64,000 nucleotides of DNA from Antedon mediterranea (lineage: Eukaryota > Echinodermata > Crinoidea > Comatulida > Antedonidae), in assembly GCF_964355755.1 (NCBI RefSeq), contig NC_092670.1:39295795-39359794 (forward strand), read 5' to 3'. Position 1 is the stretch's first letter. Every line of letters starts with the position of its first letter. The notes below the pieces were generated by a model. It worked only from the letters and a program-made list of their open reading frames with translations, was not told the origin of the DNA and did not search any database. The position numbers were made by a program, and so were the translations under genes. Below, one piece after another: positions 24,967-37,689 of this stretch.

Positions 24967-26144
24967 AGAAATGAAAGCCCCTACTTGTTTTCTATACATG
25001 GTAATGATATATACTATCATAAATACTGTTTCAACAACTGTGATGAAAAGTCAAAAACGTCGGTTTAAAATTATCCAATTAATTTGCGTTTGTTTACGTA
25101 TTAATATTTGCACAGCATTACTGATGTGATTTTTAACCGTATTATGATTAATGAAACATAAGCTTTAACGTTGTCTTGGGAATTGCGAATATCAGCTATT
25201 CAGTTGCATATTAATTGCATTGACAAATGTATCGGCACCGCTAAAGTATATCCCATTACTGATCAGCAAGCATTGTGTGTACTTTACGTTGATCGTCGTC
25301 GAATGGTCCATGTGACGTCAAAATAATAAAAAGGGATACGATCGGTTAACATGTTTTACACGGTCAAAGGTTATATTGCATATTTATTGATACTATTTTC
25401 AGTGAAAATATGTAAAATATCATGAATCCCAGTGTAATTGCTTCGATATGATATTTTATACAAATTTACAGTCAATATATTCGGTAAGGTCAACGGACTT
25501 AATATACTACACTGATAAACCTAAGTAGTAAAACAGAACACTATTATTTAAAGATATGGGCCTATTGTCTTCCTAAACAAATTTAGTTTCAATTTGTGTT
25601 AATATGCCATTGTTATGTCACATAATAGTTATTCACTTTGACCAAAAACTAGATCGAAAACAAATATATTTACCTGAAAAAAAATGTAATTTAAAGCAAA
25701 ATAATATTTAAATTGTCTGTCACACTATGTTTTTGGTTAAAATTAATTTCTTTTGTCTTTTTATAAGTGAAATAATTTTTTTTTTTTTACAGAAGTGAAT
25801 AACTTTATTACAACTGCAAAATGGCCTATTTAAAGACTGTTTTTATTAATCTTCATTGTTCATATATTTTTGGGGGACAATACATCTTTAAGGTTGTATA
25901 GAGCTCAGAGAGTATATGTATTGTGTCTATCCTAAAGCTACACATGCAGCAATGTACGCATACTAACCATGCATTATTTTGACACATCACATATCTGTGT
26001 TATTTCATACTAAACAATGAATGCCATATGACAAAATTATTCCTCATTGTTAACAAGATCCCAATAAATACAATAACATACATACACGACACCAGATGCT
26101 TGGTATAGCTCGTTCAGAAATCAGTTTATTTCAGGCATAGAAAC
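24967..26144. other. Upstream region of sulfotransferase 3
   Basis: AT-rich. It contains dispersed repeat copy 2 (25600-25895). The promoter of the plus-strand sulfotransferase gene should lie just upstream of 26145, but I see no decisive TATA box. Confidence 0.45.
25600..25895. repeat. Dispersed repeat, copy 2
   Basis: Diverged copy of 22975-23250, in the same orientation, sharing the blocks listed there. The divergence suggests an old repeat. Confidence 0.6.
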
Positions 26145-27693
26145 ATGATGAAATTTATGTATAGATTAACTGTGTCTTTTACTACTTTTTGCGTTTTACT
26201 AGGATGGATACTGTTTTACGGACACTACACCGGGAAGTCTGTTCTCAAGCCGATCCCTACTTTACGAATTAAAAATGTAGGCCTACTGGTAGTACCCGTT
26301 CGTCAAGAGGAAGGAGACGGGTGTGTACAGTATTTTAATCCGTATCATACTAGAAACATTCATTGTGATAGCTTCCGTATCCACCCCAGTTCGAAATATT
26401 CAATCCTAGCATGCTTAGTATCGAAGTGGAATTGATGGAATAATGATTTTGTAGTTAGGCCTATTAGTTAATATTAGGCATCATTAGTATATAAATGTCT
26501 ATAAATGTTGTTATTTTCTATTTTGTATTTCGTGGAATGAAGCTTCCATTATGATTTGTTTATCAATATGTCTTTGTTTCTTTTGTAGGATAAACAAGAA
26601 AACAGAAGTTGCTAACAGTCGACACATGTGCGACAAAGGAGAAACTACTGATTGTACACCTAAACCTGTGTATAACGCCACCGGTAATAAACTGAACACT
26701 TTGACTTCTGACCTTTCATTTATAAATAAAAGATTACCATGGATGAAATTAAAGAGCTATCTTCCGAACTATTTTACACAAATTAATAATAGCAAGCGGG
26801 CGGAATACAAAAATGCAAAGTTGGTGTTTTTGTATACGCCTAGATCGGCGTCCTCCGGATCACGTCGCTGTATCCGTAAAGCTTCCACTGGCGATGGTAG
26901 ACGAGTCGGGCCTGATTTATCGGAGTGTAAACGAACTCATTTCAAGCAAAATAATGAATATGATGTATTATTAGGAGACACTGTTTTCGGTTTATGTGAA
27001 GATTCTGAACGGCCATGTGGTTACGTTACGCTAGTACGAGATCCTTATGAGCGTGTCGTGTCGAGCTATTCATACTGCCGACGGACAAGAAGTGATCCAC
27101 TATGTAGAGCAATGTCCCCTTGGAAATCTTCAATAACAGAGTGGGCGGAACACCTCGGAAATTACTTCTTCCAACAGCTCATTTTCCATCCGAAATTCTG
27201 TAATCAGTTCCAAGAGTATTATTTTCCAAGAAGCATTAAGAGTGATATCTATCTCAGCCCACCGGTGTGGTTCCGTCAAAAAGTCATACTATCCCACATG
27301 TTAACTAAACAGCAATTAGATACAATTGTAGATTACTGTTTGAAGAATCTGGAAAATTGGTTTTCTTTAGTTGGGCTTATGGAACATTATGAGATAAGTA
27401 TGAAAATGATTGAAACCGTTTTCAAAATTCCCGTAGAACGTGTTTGTGTGAGAAACCAATCACAAAATGTGGGACAATACTCCAATTTATTAATCCCATC
27501 TGAAAATAATGCAATTGATGATAAAATGGGCATTAGGAAATTGATTGAAGAATTAAAGGAAGATGCTAGTGTAAGACTTGCAATGCAAGCTGATCTGAGG
27601 CTATACACTAGATTTAAAGAGATATTCCAACGACAGGTAGACAATTATCAAATGACATTAGGTAAAATAAGGGCACGCAATCTATCTCGGTAA
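26145..27693 (+). CDS. Sulfotransferase-like paralogue 3 with altered PAPS loop (two exons)
   Basis: Third copy of the sulfotransferase family, on the opposite strand. Exon 1 (26145-26320) encodes a signal anchor (VSFTTFCVLLGWILFYG) and ends in phase 2 at GG|GTGTGT. Exon 2 begins at 26589 after TTTTGTAG and ends with TAA at 27693. The predicted protein is about 426 aa. The 3'-phosphate segment VRDPYERVVSSY (about 208-219) and the C-terminal half are well conserved. The 5' loop is not: where paralogues 1 and 2 read NKAAGTTTK, this one reads PRSASSGSR (about 142-150), losing the lysine and the threonine run. The gene has no stops and normal splice sites. It may be a pseudoenzyme or use a different loop chemistry; catalytic loss is inference. 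An AATAAA lies at about 27777. Starting at the second ATG (26148) is equally possible. Confidence 0.85.
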
Positions 27694-27795
27694 AAATAGC
27701 ATTAGGTAATTAATGGCACGCAATTTATCTCGGTAAATAACTTAAACTATATTTTGTTTGAAGGTTTGCATGGCGAAATAAAAAATATTGATTTA

Positions 27796-27956
27796 AAGTT
27801 TGCGGTACACCACGTGTCTTATTTCTGAAAAGAACTGTTGATTTTCTCGACGTTTCGTCCTCACTCCTGGGGACGATCAAAGCATATTGATCGAAACGTC
27901 GAGAAACTCAGCAGTTCTTTTCAGAACTAAGACACGTGGTGTACCGCAAACTTTAT
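27796..27956. mobile_element. Foldback element with ~60-bp inverted arms, 3' of sulfotransferase 3
   Basis: The left arm AAAGTTTGCGGTACACCACG continues through TGTCTTATTTCTGAAAAGAAC to CTCGACGTTTCG. It is repeated in reverse complement at the right arm: CGAAACGTCGAGAAA to GTGGTGTACCGCAAACTTTA. The centre contains TCACTCCTGGGGACGATC. The minus strand of the left half reads GTGAGGACGAAACGTC, which resembles the 3' half of a hammerhead ribozyme core (see findings). It lies about 100 bp after the stop codon of sulfotransferase 3. Confidence 0.85.
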
Positions 27957-29790
27957 ATCAACATTCAGATATAATCTATTCTATATAGAATCAGGACATT
28001 AAATATGAATTGATTGATAAGTTTAACTCAGACATATAACATTGTATATAATAATAGTTTTCACGACATGTTATTCAGAATAAATACATTTATATTCGTT
28101 CAGTCCTATCACTATAATAATAACCCAACAGGTTACCGGATTTTTTTTAAATTTTAGTTAAAATCGGTGTGTGCCTTGAAGTGATATATAATCTGTAGGT
28201 TTTCAGATGATTCATTTTAAAATATCTATTTTTAATTTAACATTTTTTAAATAGTATACTTACGATTGTTTTTCACACTGAAAAGTCACAATTATTTATT
28301 TGTATATTGTTTATTTTAATACAATTAAATTACAACTATCATTAATGTTAGCATTATTATGTAAAAATATTTCATTAATAATATTGTACCTACTGTATAA
28401 TTAATAATGGTATGGTAACCAAATGACGTCACCAAAACACAGGTCCTACTAAAAGTATGACGAAATACAAATGTGATAGCACCAAACATTTAATTTATTT
28501 TATGAAAATGTAATATAATGGAGTACTTCAATGATGATCAGCACTAAGTTTTTAAAAAATGTATTTAAATTGTCAGTATATATGGCAATAACAACAGTAG
28601 TTGTATTCTGGAAAGATGCACAATAGATAGAGAGTTATTAGAACATTGTATAAGCACGGCACTTCAGGTCTACAATCACAAAATAACAAAATACAGAGTA
28701 CAGTATATACAATTGTGAAATTAAAATTCACAAGTTATATTATATCTTTGTGCGTTTTTTTAGTACAATAAAGAAGATAAAAACAATATAGGCCTAGTCG
28801 TCGTACAACACTCGACTCGACAAAGACAATTATCCGTAAGAGGGGGTTATAAACAATAGCTGTTATACACCACATGCACAGTAAGACAAATGCTCTGACA
28901 ATCGTTTGCGTCAACTATCCAGTCGTCATAGAGGACGCCCTTTCGATCACTGTGAAAATAGACACAATTTTATTTATATTTTTATTTCAACAATATTTTA
29001 CAAGTGTGGTTCATCCAGCCGAATCTGCTCATCAGGGACTTCAAATAACAAATTATATCAAAATAAATATAATTTATAAAGATTTAAAAAATAAAATAAT
29101 GCACAGAATAATTAGAATCAAAAGGGAAGTCAATTAAAACAATGAATTAAATTAAATTGGCCATCTCAGAGAGAAATGACAGGAAATAGGAAGTAATTAA
29201 ACAAGGAGAAGATGGTTCCTGAGCAGAAATTTGAAAGAAGAGTAAGATGAAGCAAGACGGAAATGTAAAGGAAAAAAAGAAAACAAAGTTGAAGTATTGA
29301 AGCTAAAAGACTGTTTGAAAAGTTCCAAGTAAAGTCAGGAGATAAGGAGATCACGGTCTGCATGCAGTGAACCAAGAGAACAAAGCCAATCACACTCAGG
29401 TTACCAATATCATTCCCTACTGATCATTTTTGTTTATTTTGTCATTTGAACTCGGTTTAATCTTTTATTCCTTATTCAAGTTCAAAATTATTCATCAAAA
29501 TGGTTACTGGCATTATAATAGTAGGTTACTAACCAAAGTAAATAATTGTACTGGTGATCATTGTCACTTTATACGTGAGAGAGCATAGAGAGTCGGAAGA
29601 CATATTGAGGAAACACTGTTTCGTACAAAGTGATCGACCATGCATATAATATTAGATAACTTTTAAGCAATTGAAATATGTACAATATAGGTTTAAATAA
29701 ACAACGCAATTACAATGCTCGGATTAAAAGGACACAAACCAAGTACATTTGTATGTTATTTCCTGTTCTCAACGTCAGATAGGTTTGAAG
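27957..29790. other. Intergenic; duplicated block preceding gene A
   Basis: From about 28420 to 29400 the sequence matches, in order, blocks at about 35040-36050 and 41380-42420. Shared words include GACGTCACCAAAACACA, GATAGCACCAAACATT, GATGATCAGC, TTTGTGCGTTTTTT, CCGTAAGAGGGGGTTA, GACAATCGTTTGCGTCAAC and GGACGCCCTTTCGATCAC. From about 29560 it also matches the region upstream of gene C (about 42520). It is part of the repeating unit of the receptor array. No exon was recognised. Confidence 0.6.
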
Positions 29791-29867
29791 CAGATTATAC
29801 AACATAGGGCATATTCAACATTTTTGGAGCAGCTTTTATCTTTAATGATTAGTTTATCAGGAAGAAA

Positions 29868-32800
29868 ATGAACGCAAACATGCTGGCATTGTTACATTAC
29901 ATTATGTTAACCCTAACTATAAGTAATGTGTATACAGGTAAGATATTGAACTCGTTTCAAAAGTCGAATCGACCGACAATTGTGCGGGAAACATTTCCCC
30001 TCATCAATGTGAAGCTTTTTAAAATGGTGCATATATTTATACAAACTTGCACCGGTATTCAATTACGTTAATTATTTGTTTTTTAAATTATCCGAACATC
30101 TGACAGCGTATTATAAATAATACAATAATACAAAGTGCTGTGTTTTAGGTGTGTAAAATATTTATTTATAGCTCTGTCTATACTATCAAAAATGTGTGAT
30201 GTGCCCAAATATGGTAGTGATATGCTTAAATATGGTAGTGATATAAAATCATCGGCACATCACATTTTTTTGTCACATAAAGTTTGATAGACAGAGTTTA
30301 AGCCAGTTAATATGTAGTTCCTTTAGTTTGAGTGTGACAAATTCGGAATCATGAAGCAGCTTTCATCAGGTTGCTGACGACACGATTCTGAATTTTGCAA
30401 ATGTTGGAAAGTATTAAGCTTCTTCTTATTCGTTCAGCCATATTTCTTATCGGTATCTACGTTTTCAATGACAACAAAATAAACATCATTTTTTGTTCAG
30501 CCCCTCCTGTATGGTCAAATTGCCCGTCAGATATCGAACAAAATACAGAACCTAATTCAAATCAAGCGTCGGTCACGTGGACGGTACCAACTGTAACTGA
30601 TGATACTACACCACAAGAAGGTCTTGTTACACTCGTAATATACAATCCTGCGTTGGCGATTCAAAATGTATTTTTGGTAGGAACTACAGAGGTTCGTTAT
30701 ACTGCCACTGATACAGATACGGAGGTTGGCTCATGTTCTTTTATGGTCACTGTCATTGGTGAGTATTGTATTACCATATTATTCCCCAGTTCTACACTGA
30801 TACAATAGGTAATTGGTCTTTTTTAAATAGTGTGCCGTAGATTGTTATTTTTTGTGACCAAATGCTAATACTTCACGCCTACCCTGGCCGCATTATTTTT
30901 TTTCCTATTAGGAAACTATAGAGGGCCTGAATCCACACACGGAAAACCCTGGAAATTGTTTTCACGCGGTAATCAGCCGCACCTACGTAATAATATATCG
31001 TAAATACGTAATTAAATTCAGGTTAGTACATATCGCTCTACAAAAATGTTGTACAATTCTGTAAATGCTACTAGAGACATCAAGACGAGTATGAGTAAGC
31101 TCTGAAGTATCAGTTTGTTTGTTGGAAGTCCTCGGTAGTGCGCCTGTGAAGACACTCTTGTGTTTTAAGTTAATGTAATTGTGCTACTTACGCATACACA
31201 TGGAATGTATTGATACGAGCTGTAGAGATGTATTACTTCAAGCTCACAAGTAAAATGAGTGCACCGTGTAGTGTATTAAGCCGTGTGGACGCTAATTGGA
31301 AGTAACGCGCGCGTATAATTTCATTTTTGGCGTAAATTTCTTCAGACGTAAGGCCGTCTGAACATAAAATAGTTTATTGATCAAGCAAAACAAGAGAATG
31401 ATCACAGTTGGTCCTAAGCAACCAAGGAAAATGTTCGTTTACTGTTACAATTAAAGAAAATGGATTGTACTTAGATCGCAAGATGCACCGTCGCAGACTG
31501 AGCAAAGAGAAAGTAATTTTATGCAAAATATTAATATGCGCATGCCCAGTATACGGTATTTGTGGTGGATTTAAATTGGCCGCCGAAGATGATAGCGTAA
31601 ACAATGATGAATCAAGATGAGATGATTTCTGATAGACTGCTGATAATCCGTTAGTTTCGTTGCCATAAAACAATCTGTAGAATAGAGCCGAAACGATTTC
31701 ACCTCCTCCTAAAATTCGACCGGTCTGTGAGTAGCACTTTCAATCACAAATGTGATATGCAAGTGACTTTGAGGGTGATAATTTGTGAAAATAAATAAAT
31801 TCAACAAATGTTTCTAAAAATTTATGAAAATATAATTATAGCATACTTGAGAAATTGTATGAAAATCAATTAAAGCAATACTGTTATACTCATTGTCTAC
31901 TTCATAATCTTCGTTGTCCAACGGAATTACCAAAGTTATCTATAACATTATTTATAAAATAATTATTTTCGTCTTATAGTCATGTGTACTAAGCAGTGTA
32001 ATAATGGTGGAACATGTATGGTAAACAATGGCGTAGAAGAATGCAAATGTCCGACTGATTTTGCGGGTGAAAACTGTGAATGTACGTAATTAAACAAAAC
32101 GTTTAAAAAAATATAAATATAACCTATACTTACACATTTGGATGTATCCATTGACAGTCAAATGCAGCAAAAGGTTCGTTCAAAAGGTGCGTGAAGGGCG
32201 TTTGTTACATTGGAAGGCCAAGCCAAATAACATACATTAATATTTAACTTTATGTATTTTTGTATATTTTATCAGAGAAGAGTGTTCACTCTTCCCTGAT
32301 TTTGTTGATATTAATGATGAAGTAAGAGAAGTTATTCTGTTTGGGCTTTTGGTATATTACCCCTGGAAAATTGTCTACTTTTTTAACCGGCCCAATAACT
32401 ATTATTATATATGATTTACGACACAATTTTATACAACTTCATTGTTGTCCAAAACGGAATTATAAATTATCGTGTTTTACAGCTCCATTAATTTCGATAG
32501 ACGTTGCAATAGGATTGTTCTTTGCCGGCATTGTTATTGGACTCTTCGTTGCCGCTGGCGTCGCATTTACATACAAAATGCCTACAAAGGTATGTAAGTT
32601 ATTCCATGCATGAAGTAAAACAGGTCCGTTATAATTACGTGCGTTTTTAATGAAAAAGATTAGCTCAGCTACAAGCATTTCAGATATAATATTTTGTTAA
32701 ATGTACAAATATTAGAAATGTGAAAGAGAAAAAATGAAATGATCAAATAAATATGGTAAAATAAAAATAGAAAATCTGATATAAAAACATTTTCAGTAAT

Positions 32801-33841
32801 TATATAGTTACCTGATGATACCAAACCTGGTGAAATGGGTATACAATGAATTATTTTGTTATAATAGCGCGAAAATTGAATAAATGTACCATAACCCTCA
32901 AATTCAATTACACCATTTTTCTTTTCGTTTTTTTTTTAATTCTTAATTTTTAGTGTACAGAAGAATAGAGATTTTACTGTGTGAAATATTTTTCTCCATT
33001 GATAAGAAACTGTTTTTTTTCTTCATTTTTTTAATCGTGTAAAACAAAAACAAAATGAAATGTGACTTACCGTTCATGCATGGTGCTTTCAAATTGCCTT
33101 CTTGATGATTCGGGGTTCAACGGCTCCAAAAAACTACGTACACGCAACTGGTTTATAAATCTAATTTTTTTTACGGACAGAGCAAATAATATAGTTGCAT
33201 TTTTAATTCACAAATATAGATATTATACTGTATATCTCTATAATAAACATTATAAAAGAAAGTGTTTTCAAACAAATCAAATTTGTTTTTACAATTCACT
33301 ATTCACAGAAGAAACGGGCTGAAACCGGATTTACAAGTGAACAGGATGTAAGTTACTTTACAAAATGTCATAAAAATAAATCCAACTTTTCTTCTTTTTT
33401 TGTTGATTCATCTCTGACTTTGTTAGGATATTATTCTTATTATTTATTTTTTATTTTTTTTTTTTTATATTTATTTATTTATTCATTAACTACTTTGAAA
33501 CATATATATACTTTTTGAATTTTTTTTTGAAAATTTAAATAAAAGCCATCTGAGTGTAAGTTTCTCCAGCATAAGGACATTCTACTTATAAAAAACTCTC
33601 ATGTTATTATAATGATGTATCTTATGAAAATAAAATTGTATTGAAATTTACTCTACAACTCTTTATTCTAAACAGTAATTAGACATTCTTTCGTATTTTC
33701 ATTTAGGAACGTTCTAATTGCAGGCCACAATTTTTTTTTCAGGCACACACGGACACTGGAGAATTGCATGAATACAAGGCAACCATACAGCCAATTCGCA
33801 TAGACAATGACATGTATATGACTGTAAAAGACACGGTATAA
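29868..33841 (+). CDS. Gene A: HYR-EGF type I membrane protein with tyrosine tail
   Basis: Six exons assembled by splice sites and frame: 29868-29937, 30501-30758, 31980-32081, 32483-32589, 33309-33347 and 33743-33841. They give 675 nt and 224 aa. Order: signal peptide (LALLHYIMLTLTISNVYTG); one HYR domain (about 24-109, starting PPVWSNCPSDI, ending SCSFMVTVIG); one EGF-like domain (110-143; CTKQCNNGGTC, CKCPTDFAGENC); one transmembrane helix (about 150-172, IGLFFAGIVIGLFVAAGVAF); then a 51-residue tail. The tail contains HEYKATI and DMYMTV before TAA. Introns 1-3 are phase 1, later ones phase 0. HYR and EGF domains act in adhesion or ligand binding; ligands are unknown. Compared with gene B, the tail ends early: related sequence after the stop (CTGTGTACATTAATGTAA) is out of frame, so the distal TVYxxV motif is lost. 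Expression is untested. Confidence 0.85.
30171..30302. mobile_element. MITE family 2, copy 2 (intron 1 of gene A)
   Basis: The left end GCTCTGTCTATACTATCAAA is inverted at the right end as AGTTTGATAGACAGAGTTTA. It has the same internal AAATATGGTAGTGATAT words as the 9708 copy. The homologous intron of gene C holds the equivalent element (43283-43422), so insertion predates the A/C duplication. Confidence 0.75.
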
Positions 33842-36291
33842 GAAAAAAGGAAAGAGAAACTGTGTACATTAATGTAAATAAGTCGAAAAAGAAATGAACG
33901 TAATTCTGTAAAAGAATTATAATTGTACTATTGTTTTTATTTTAGCATAAAGCATTACGGTTTTGAGCAATCTTTTTTCATTCATTCATTCAAGTTAACA
34001 TTTTTTTTTTTAAATAAAATAAAAATCATTTCTTTCAATTTACAAATTTATGACATTAAAACAGACTGGAAAAGAAAGAAGTGGTAATACATTCCTTTAA
34101 GTTTTGAAAGTGGCAAAGTCCTAAAAAGTAACAAGAGAAACTTGTGTTGTAAACAATAACTTGACATACGTTTTATATTATAACTTTTATACATAAGTAC
34201 AGTTTTAAAGCTACATTTCGTCGTCGTTGTTACAGTTTTATTTTACATGTTTCCAGCTTAAGCAGCATAATACTCAGCAGATTATATTCCGGTGTTTTAA
34301 ATTTGAATTTAGGAATATTACAACATTCTGAGACAAATATGTATTTTCATGTTTATCCTGGATAGATGGGTCACTGATGGGTCATGGTCATGGGTCATAG
34401 ATGGGTCACTGAAATCCGAAAATGACGAATGTTTGTTTGCTCGATGGCCAACAATTAGGGAATACGATGAGGATTATCATTAAACTTTGATTAATGAGAA
34501 TGTGATTGTTTTTCATATTTAATTAATGATCGTTATATTCTTACATCAGGTGTACAGTACAAACTAAAATTAGAACTATAATTGATGTAATTTTCTAACA
34601 ATTTTGTTTCAGAATTTAGGTTATCAATTAGAAAATAGTTAATGCATGGTCATTTAGTTTTAGCTTATTATTTTACTTCTCTTTAAAGATATTAACGCAT
34701 GTCAGCTATAATAGTAGGTTTCACGACAAAAATTGTTATTTCACGAGAATTCAATCAAAATACATTTTGTCTTTCTTCTGTCTTTGCAAAAGGTTACCTG
34801 ATTCAGAAAGATGTATCCCTCCGCCTGATTTAGCAGTAGTAGGCCTACAGTATACTGGATTGTACCTGTCACCTACATGTCTAAAATTTAGGCCCCAAGT
34901 CCGGAAAGATTTCACTTCGGTATTTATTCTTAGACTATCAATGTTATTGTGTTGATATTTGTGTTAGAATTATAATGTTACTGTTTTATTTAGAATGATA
35001 TAATTGTACCTATACTGTACTGATAATTGTATTCTTAACTAACTGACGTCACAAAAACACATGGACCCACTAAAGGTAGGTTAAATTAACAGGAGGAAAT
35101 ACAAATGTGATAGCACCAAACATTTGTAAATGTTAAAACAATTTATATTATGAAAATGTGATAGAATGGAGTACTGCAATGATGATCAGCATTAAGTTTT
35201 TTTTAAGTGTATTTAAATTGTCAGTATGTATGGCAACAACAACAGTCGTTGTATTTTGGAAAGATGCACAATAGATAGAGTTATTTGAACATTTTATGAG
35301 GATATCAGCGCTTAGGTCTACAATCACAACAATGTGCCAAGCTCTTCAAAATAACAAAATACAGAGTAGCCTACAGTATATACAATTGTGAAATTGAAAT
35401 TCACAAGTTAGATTATATCTTTGTGCGTTTTTTAGTACAATAAAGATGATAAAAACAATACAGTCGTCTTAAAACACTCTACTCGAGGAAGACAATTATC
35501 CGTAAGAGGGGGTTATAAACAATAGTTGTTATATACCACAGTAAGGCAAATGCTCTGACAATCGTTTGCGTCAACAACTATCCAGTCGTCATAGAGGACG
35601 CCCTTTCGATCACAGTGAATACAATTTCTAATTTATTAAATTTTATTTCAACATTATTTTACGACTGTGGTCCGAAGCTGCTCATCAGGGACTTCACATA
35701 ACATGAAACAATTAACAATTAAATTAAAATAAATATAATTTATAAAGATTAACAAAATAAAATAATGCACAGAATAATTAGAATCAAAAGGGAAATCAAT
35801 TGAAACATTGAATTTAATTAAATTGGTTATATCAGAGAGGAAAGACAGGAAAAAGGATGCAATTAAAACAAAAAGATGGTTCTTGAGAAAAAATTTGAAA
35901 GAAGAGTAAGTTGAAGCAAGACGGGTCTAAAGGAAGAAACTAAGTTGGAGCATTAAAGCTAAGAGACTGTTTGAAAAGTTCCAAGTCTGGGTATAAGGAG
36001 AGATCACCGCCTGCATGGAATGAATCAAAAACCATTATCATTACATATTCATCATTTTTTGTGTTTATTTTATCATTTGAACTCGATTTAATCTTTTTTT
36101 CCTTATTCAAGTTCAAAATAGTTTTGCATTCTTTACATTGTAATAGTAGGCTACCATTTAAAATTCTGGATTCATCCTTTAGGCTTCTTCAATCCGGTTA
36201 TACCCATTACCGTGCCTTTCTCATAAATGTAACATCCACACACGCATTTACTATGCTTAATAAACGTTCTAAAACGCTACAATTATTTTAG
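33842..36291. other. Duplicated 3' region of gene A
   Basis: From about 33895 this matches, in order, the sequence after gene B (40275 on) and, for its first part, after gene C (55340 on). Shared words include GAACGTAATTCTGTAAA, GATGGGTCACTGAAATCCG, GACGAATGTTTGTTTGCTCG and CAATTAGGGAATACGATGAG. TGGGTCA is locally reiterated at about 34367-34410. The AATAAA-type signals at about 33943-34020 are candidate poly(A) sites. The later part (about 35040-36050) matches 28420-29400. No coding exon was recognised. Confidence 0.65.
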
Positions 36292-36457
36292 CAACAGGAC
36301 CATGTGGACACTCAAGAATTATGAATACATGGCAACCATAGAACCACTGGGAATAGAAAATACCACACAACATACATATGAGACTATAGAAGATACATTT
36401 GAAGAAACAAAAGACAAGGAAACAATGTACATTAATGTTAGGTCCAAAAAGAAATAA
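36292..36457 (+). pseudogene. Relic of a receptor cytoplasmic-tail exon (frameshifted)
   Basis: After a TTATTTTAG acceptor-like site the DNA aligns with the last exons of genes A-C (GTGGACACTCAAGAATT, GAATACATGGCAACCATAGA). Two bases are missing (GAATTATGAATAC where the others have GAATTGCATGAATAC). In the frame used by the other genes it stops at once. In the shifted frame it stays open to TAA at 36457 and still encodes TMYINV. It is likely a dead copy, or possibly an alternative last exon in another phase. Confidence 0.6.
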
Positions 36458-36810
36458 AAGTTAGAGTTATGAAAGGTAGTCTGATAATATTATACAAGCT
36501 TTTAACAGCAGTGTCATAGAAATCATGTAGCCCTACCATAGGATGCTATAGTCCGGTGATCAAAATTGAAAATGGGAGTACGTAGTTTAATGTTCATTCA
36601 AGTTAGATGTGTCGCTGTCCAACATTTAAAATGTTTTGCTTAATCGAGGAGGGAAAAAATAGTTTTTGGGTTGTTGGTCATATGCTCCTATGATTATTCT
36701 CATTTAAGCTTGTTAACACTAAATTAATGATCATCAAACTTATTCTTACAAAAGGTTTATATAACTTACACTAAAATTATAAATATAATTGATATTATTA
36801 TGTTATTACT

Positions 36811-36914
36811 GAATTTATATGTATGCAACCATAGCAGACACGAGTGAAGGATCAAAAGAAAAAGAAACGGTTTACATTAATGTTAGCTCGAAAAGAAAGA
36901 AGCAAATGCTGTAA
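36811..36914 (+). pseudogene. Second relic of a tail exon
   Basis: From ATGTATGCAACCATAGC it encodes 31 residues including ETVYINVSSKRKK and stops at 36914, matching the distal part of the receptor tail. No AG acceptor occurs just upstream, so it is probably not spliced. It preserves a TxYxxV motif by sequence. Confidence 0.55.
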
Positions 36915-37309
36915 CAAAATTTAGTTCTCAAATCTCATAAACTTTTCACCATTTGTTTTCGATACCGTATATATTAAGATTTTGAGTAATCATTTAAATA
37001 CTAACTTGGTTTACTATAATTTTTATTTTAAATATATGTGTGTGTGGTACGTGTTGTTGTTTTATCTCGTATATCTCTACATTTTACAACCTGTAGTTCA
37101 AAATTTAAAAGTTTTTTGTTTTCTCGCGGTAGTCAAATATTGAAAGGAAATTCAGTGACGACGTGTACATAGTCTGGGATACATAATCATAGGTTATCAC
37201 TTGGACCTAAGAATCGAAAAAACGTTACATTTATGCACAAAGTTTTCGCCCATGCATTAAGATTTTTTTTATGAATTTAACGTAAATGAAATTAAAACAA
37301 ATTAACGTC

Positions 37310-37689
37310 AATCCCACTCAAGTTATCACCTTAATCATGTATTAATAGATTTAATAGATTAATAGAGATGAGTTATTACTCCAAGTTCACAAACAAAGTT
37401 ACTTGCACGTACTTGTCAGATAATAATATCCATCAATATTGAGACTTAACGCTGCGTGTGTCACTCCATAAATAAACCATGTTTTTTTAACTTATTGTGA
37501 GTTAATTATCATTACATCGTTGATTTAATTCAACGTAAATCAAAACATAACATTACAATACCAATATCAATAGGACATCATAATGTTTTATATTATATCC
37601 TGTTAAGCGGAAATATATACAGTGCTGTCTAAATTACACTGGAATAGTGTACTACTCGAACGAACGACCATATCAGACGACTATAAATC
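37310..37689 (+). promoter_or_regulatory. Type-2 promoter block of gene B with TATA-like box
   Basis: The region matches 57780-58326 upstream of gene D: CATCAATATTGAGACTT, GCTGCGTGTG, GTGAGTTAATTATCATT, AATATATACAGT and CTGTCTAAATTACACTG. TATATA at 37614-37619 lies about 71 bp before the ATG and is conserved at 58247-58252. Promoter function is inferred from position and conservation. Confidence 0.5.
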
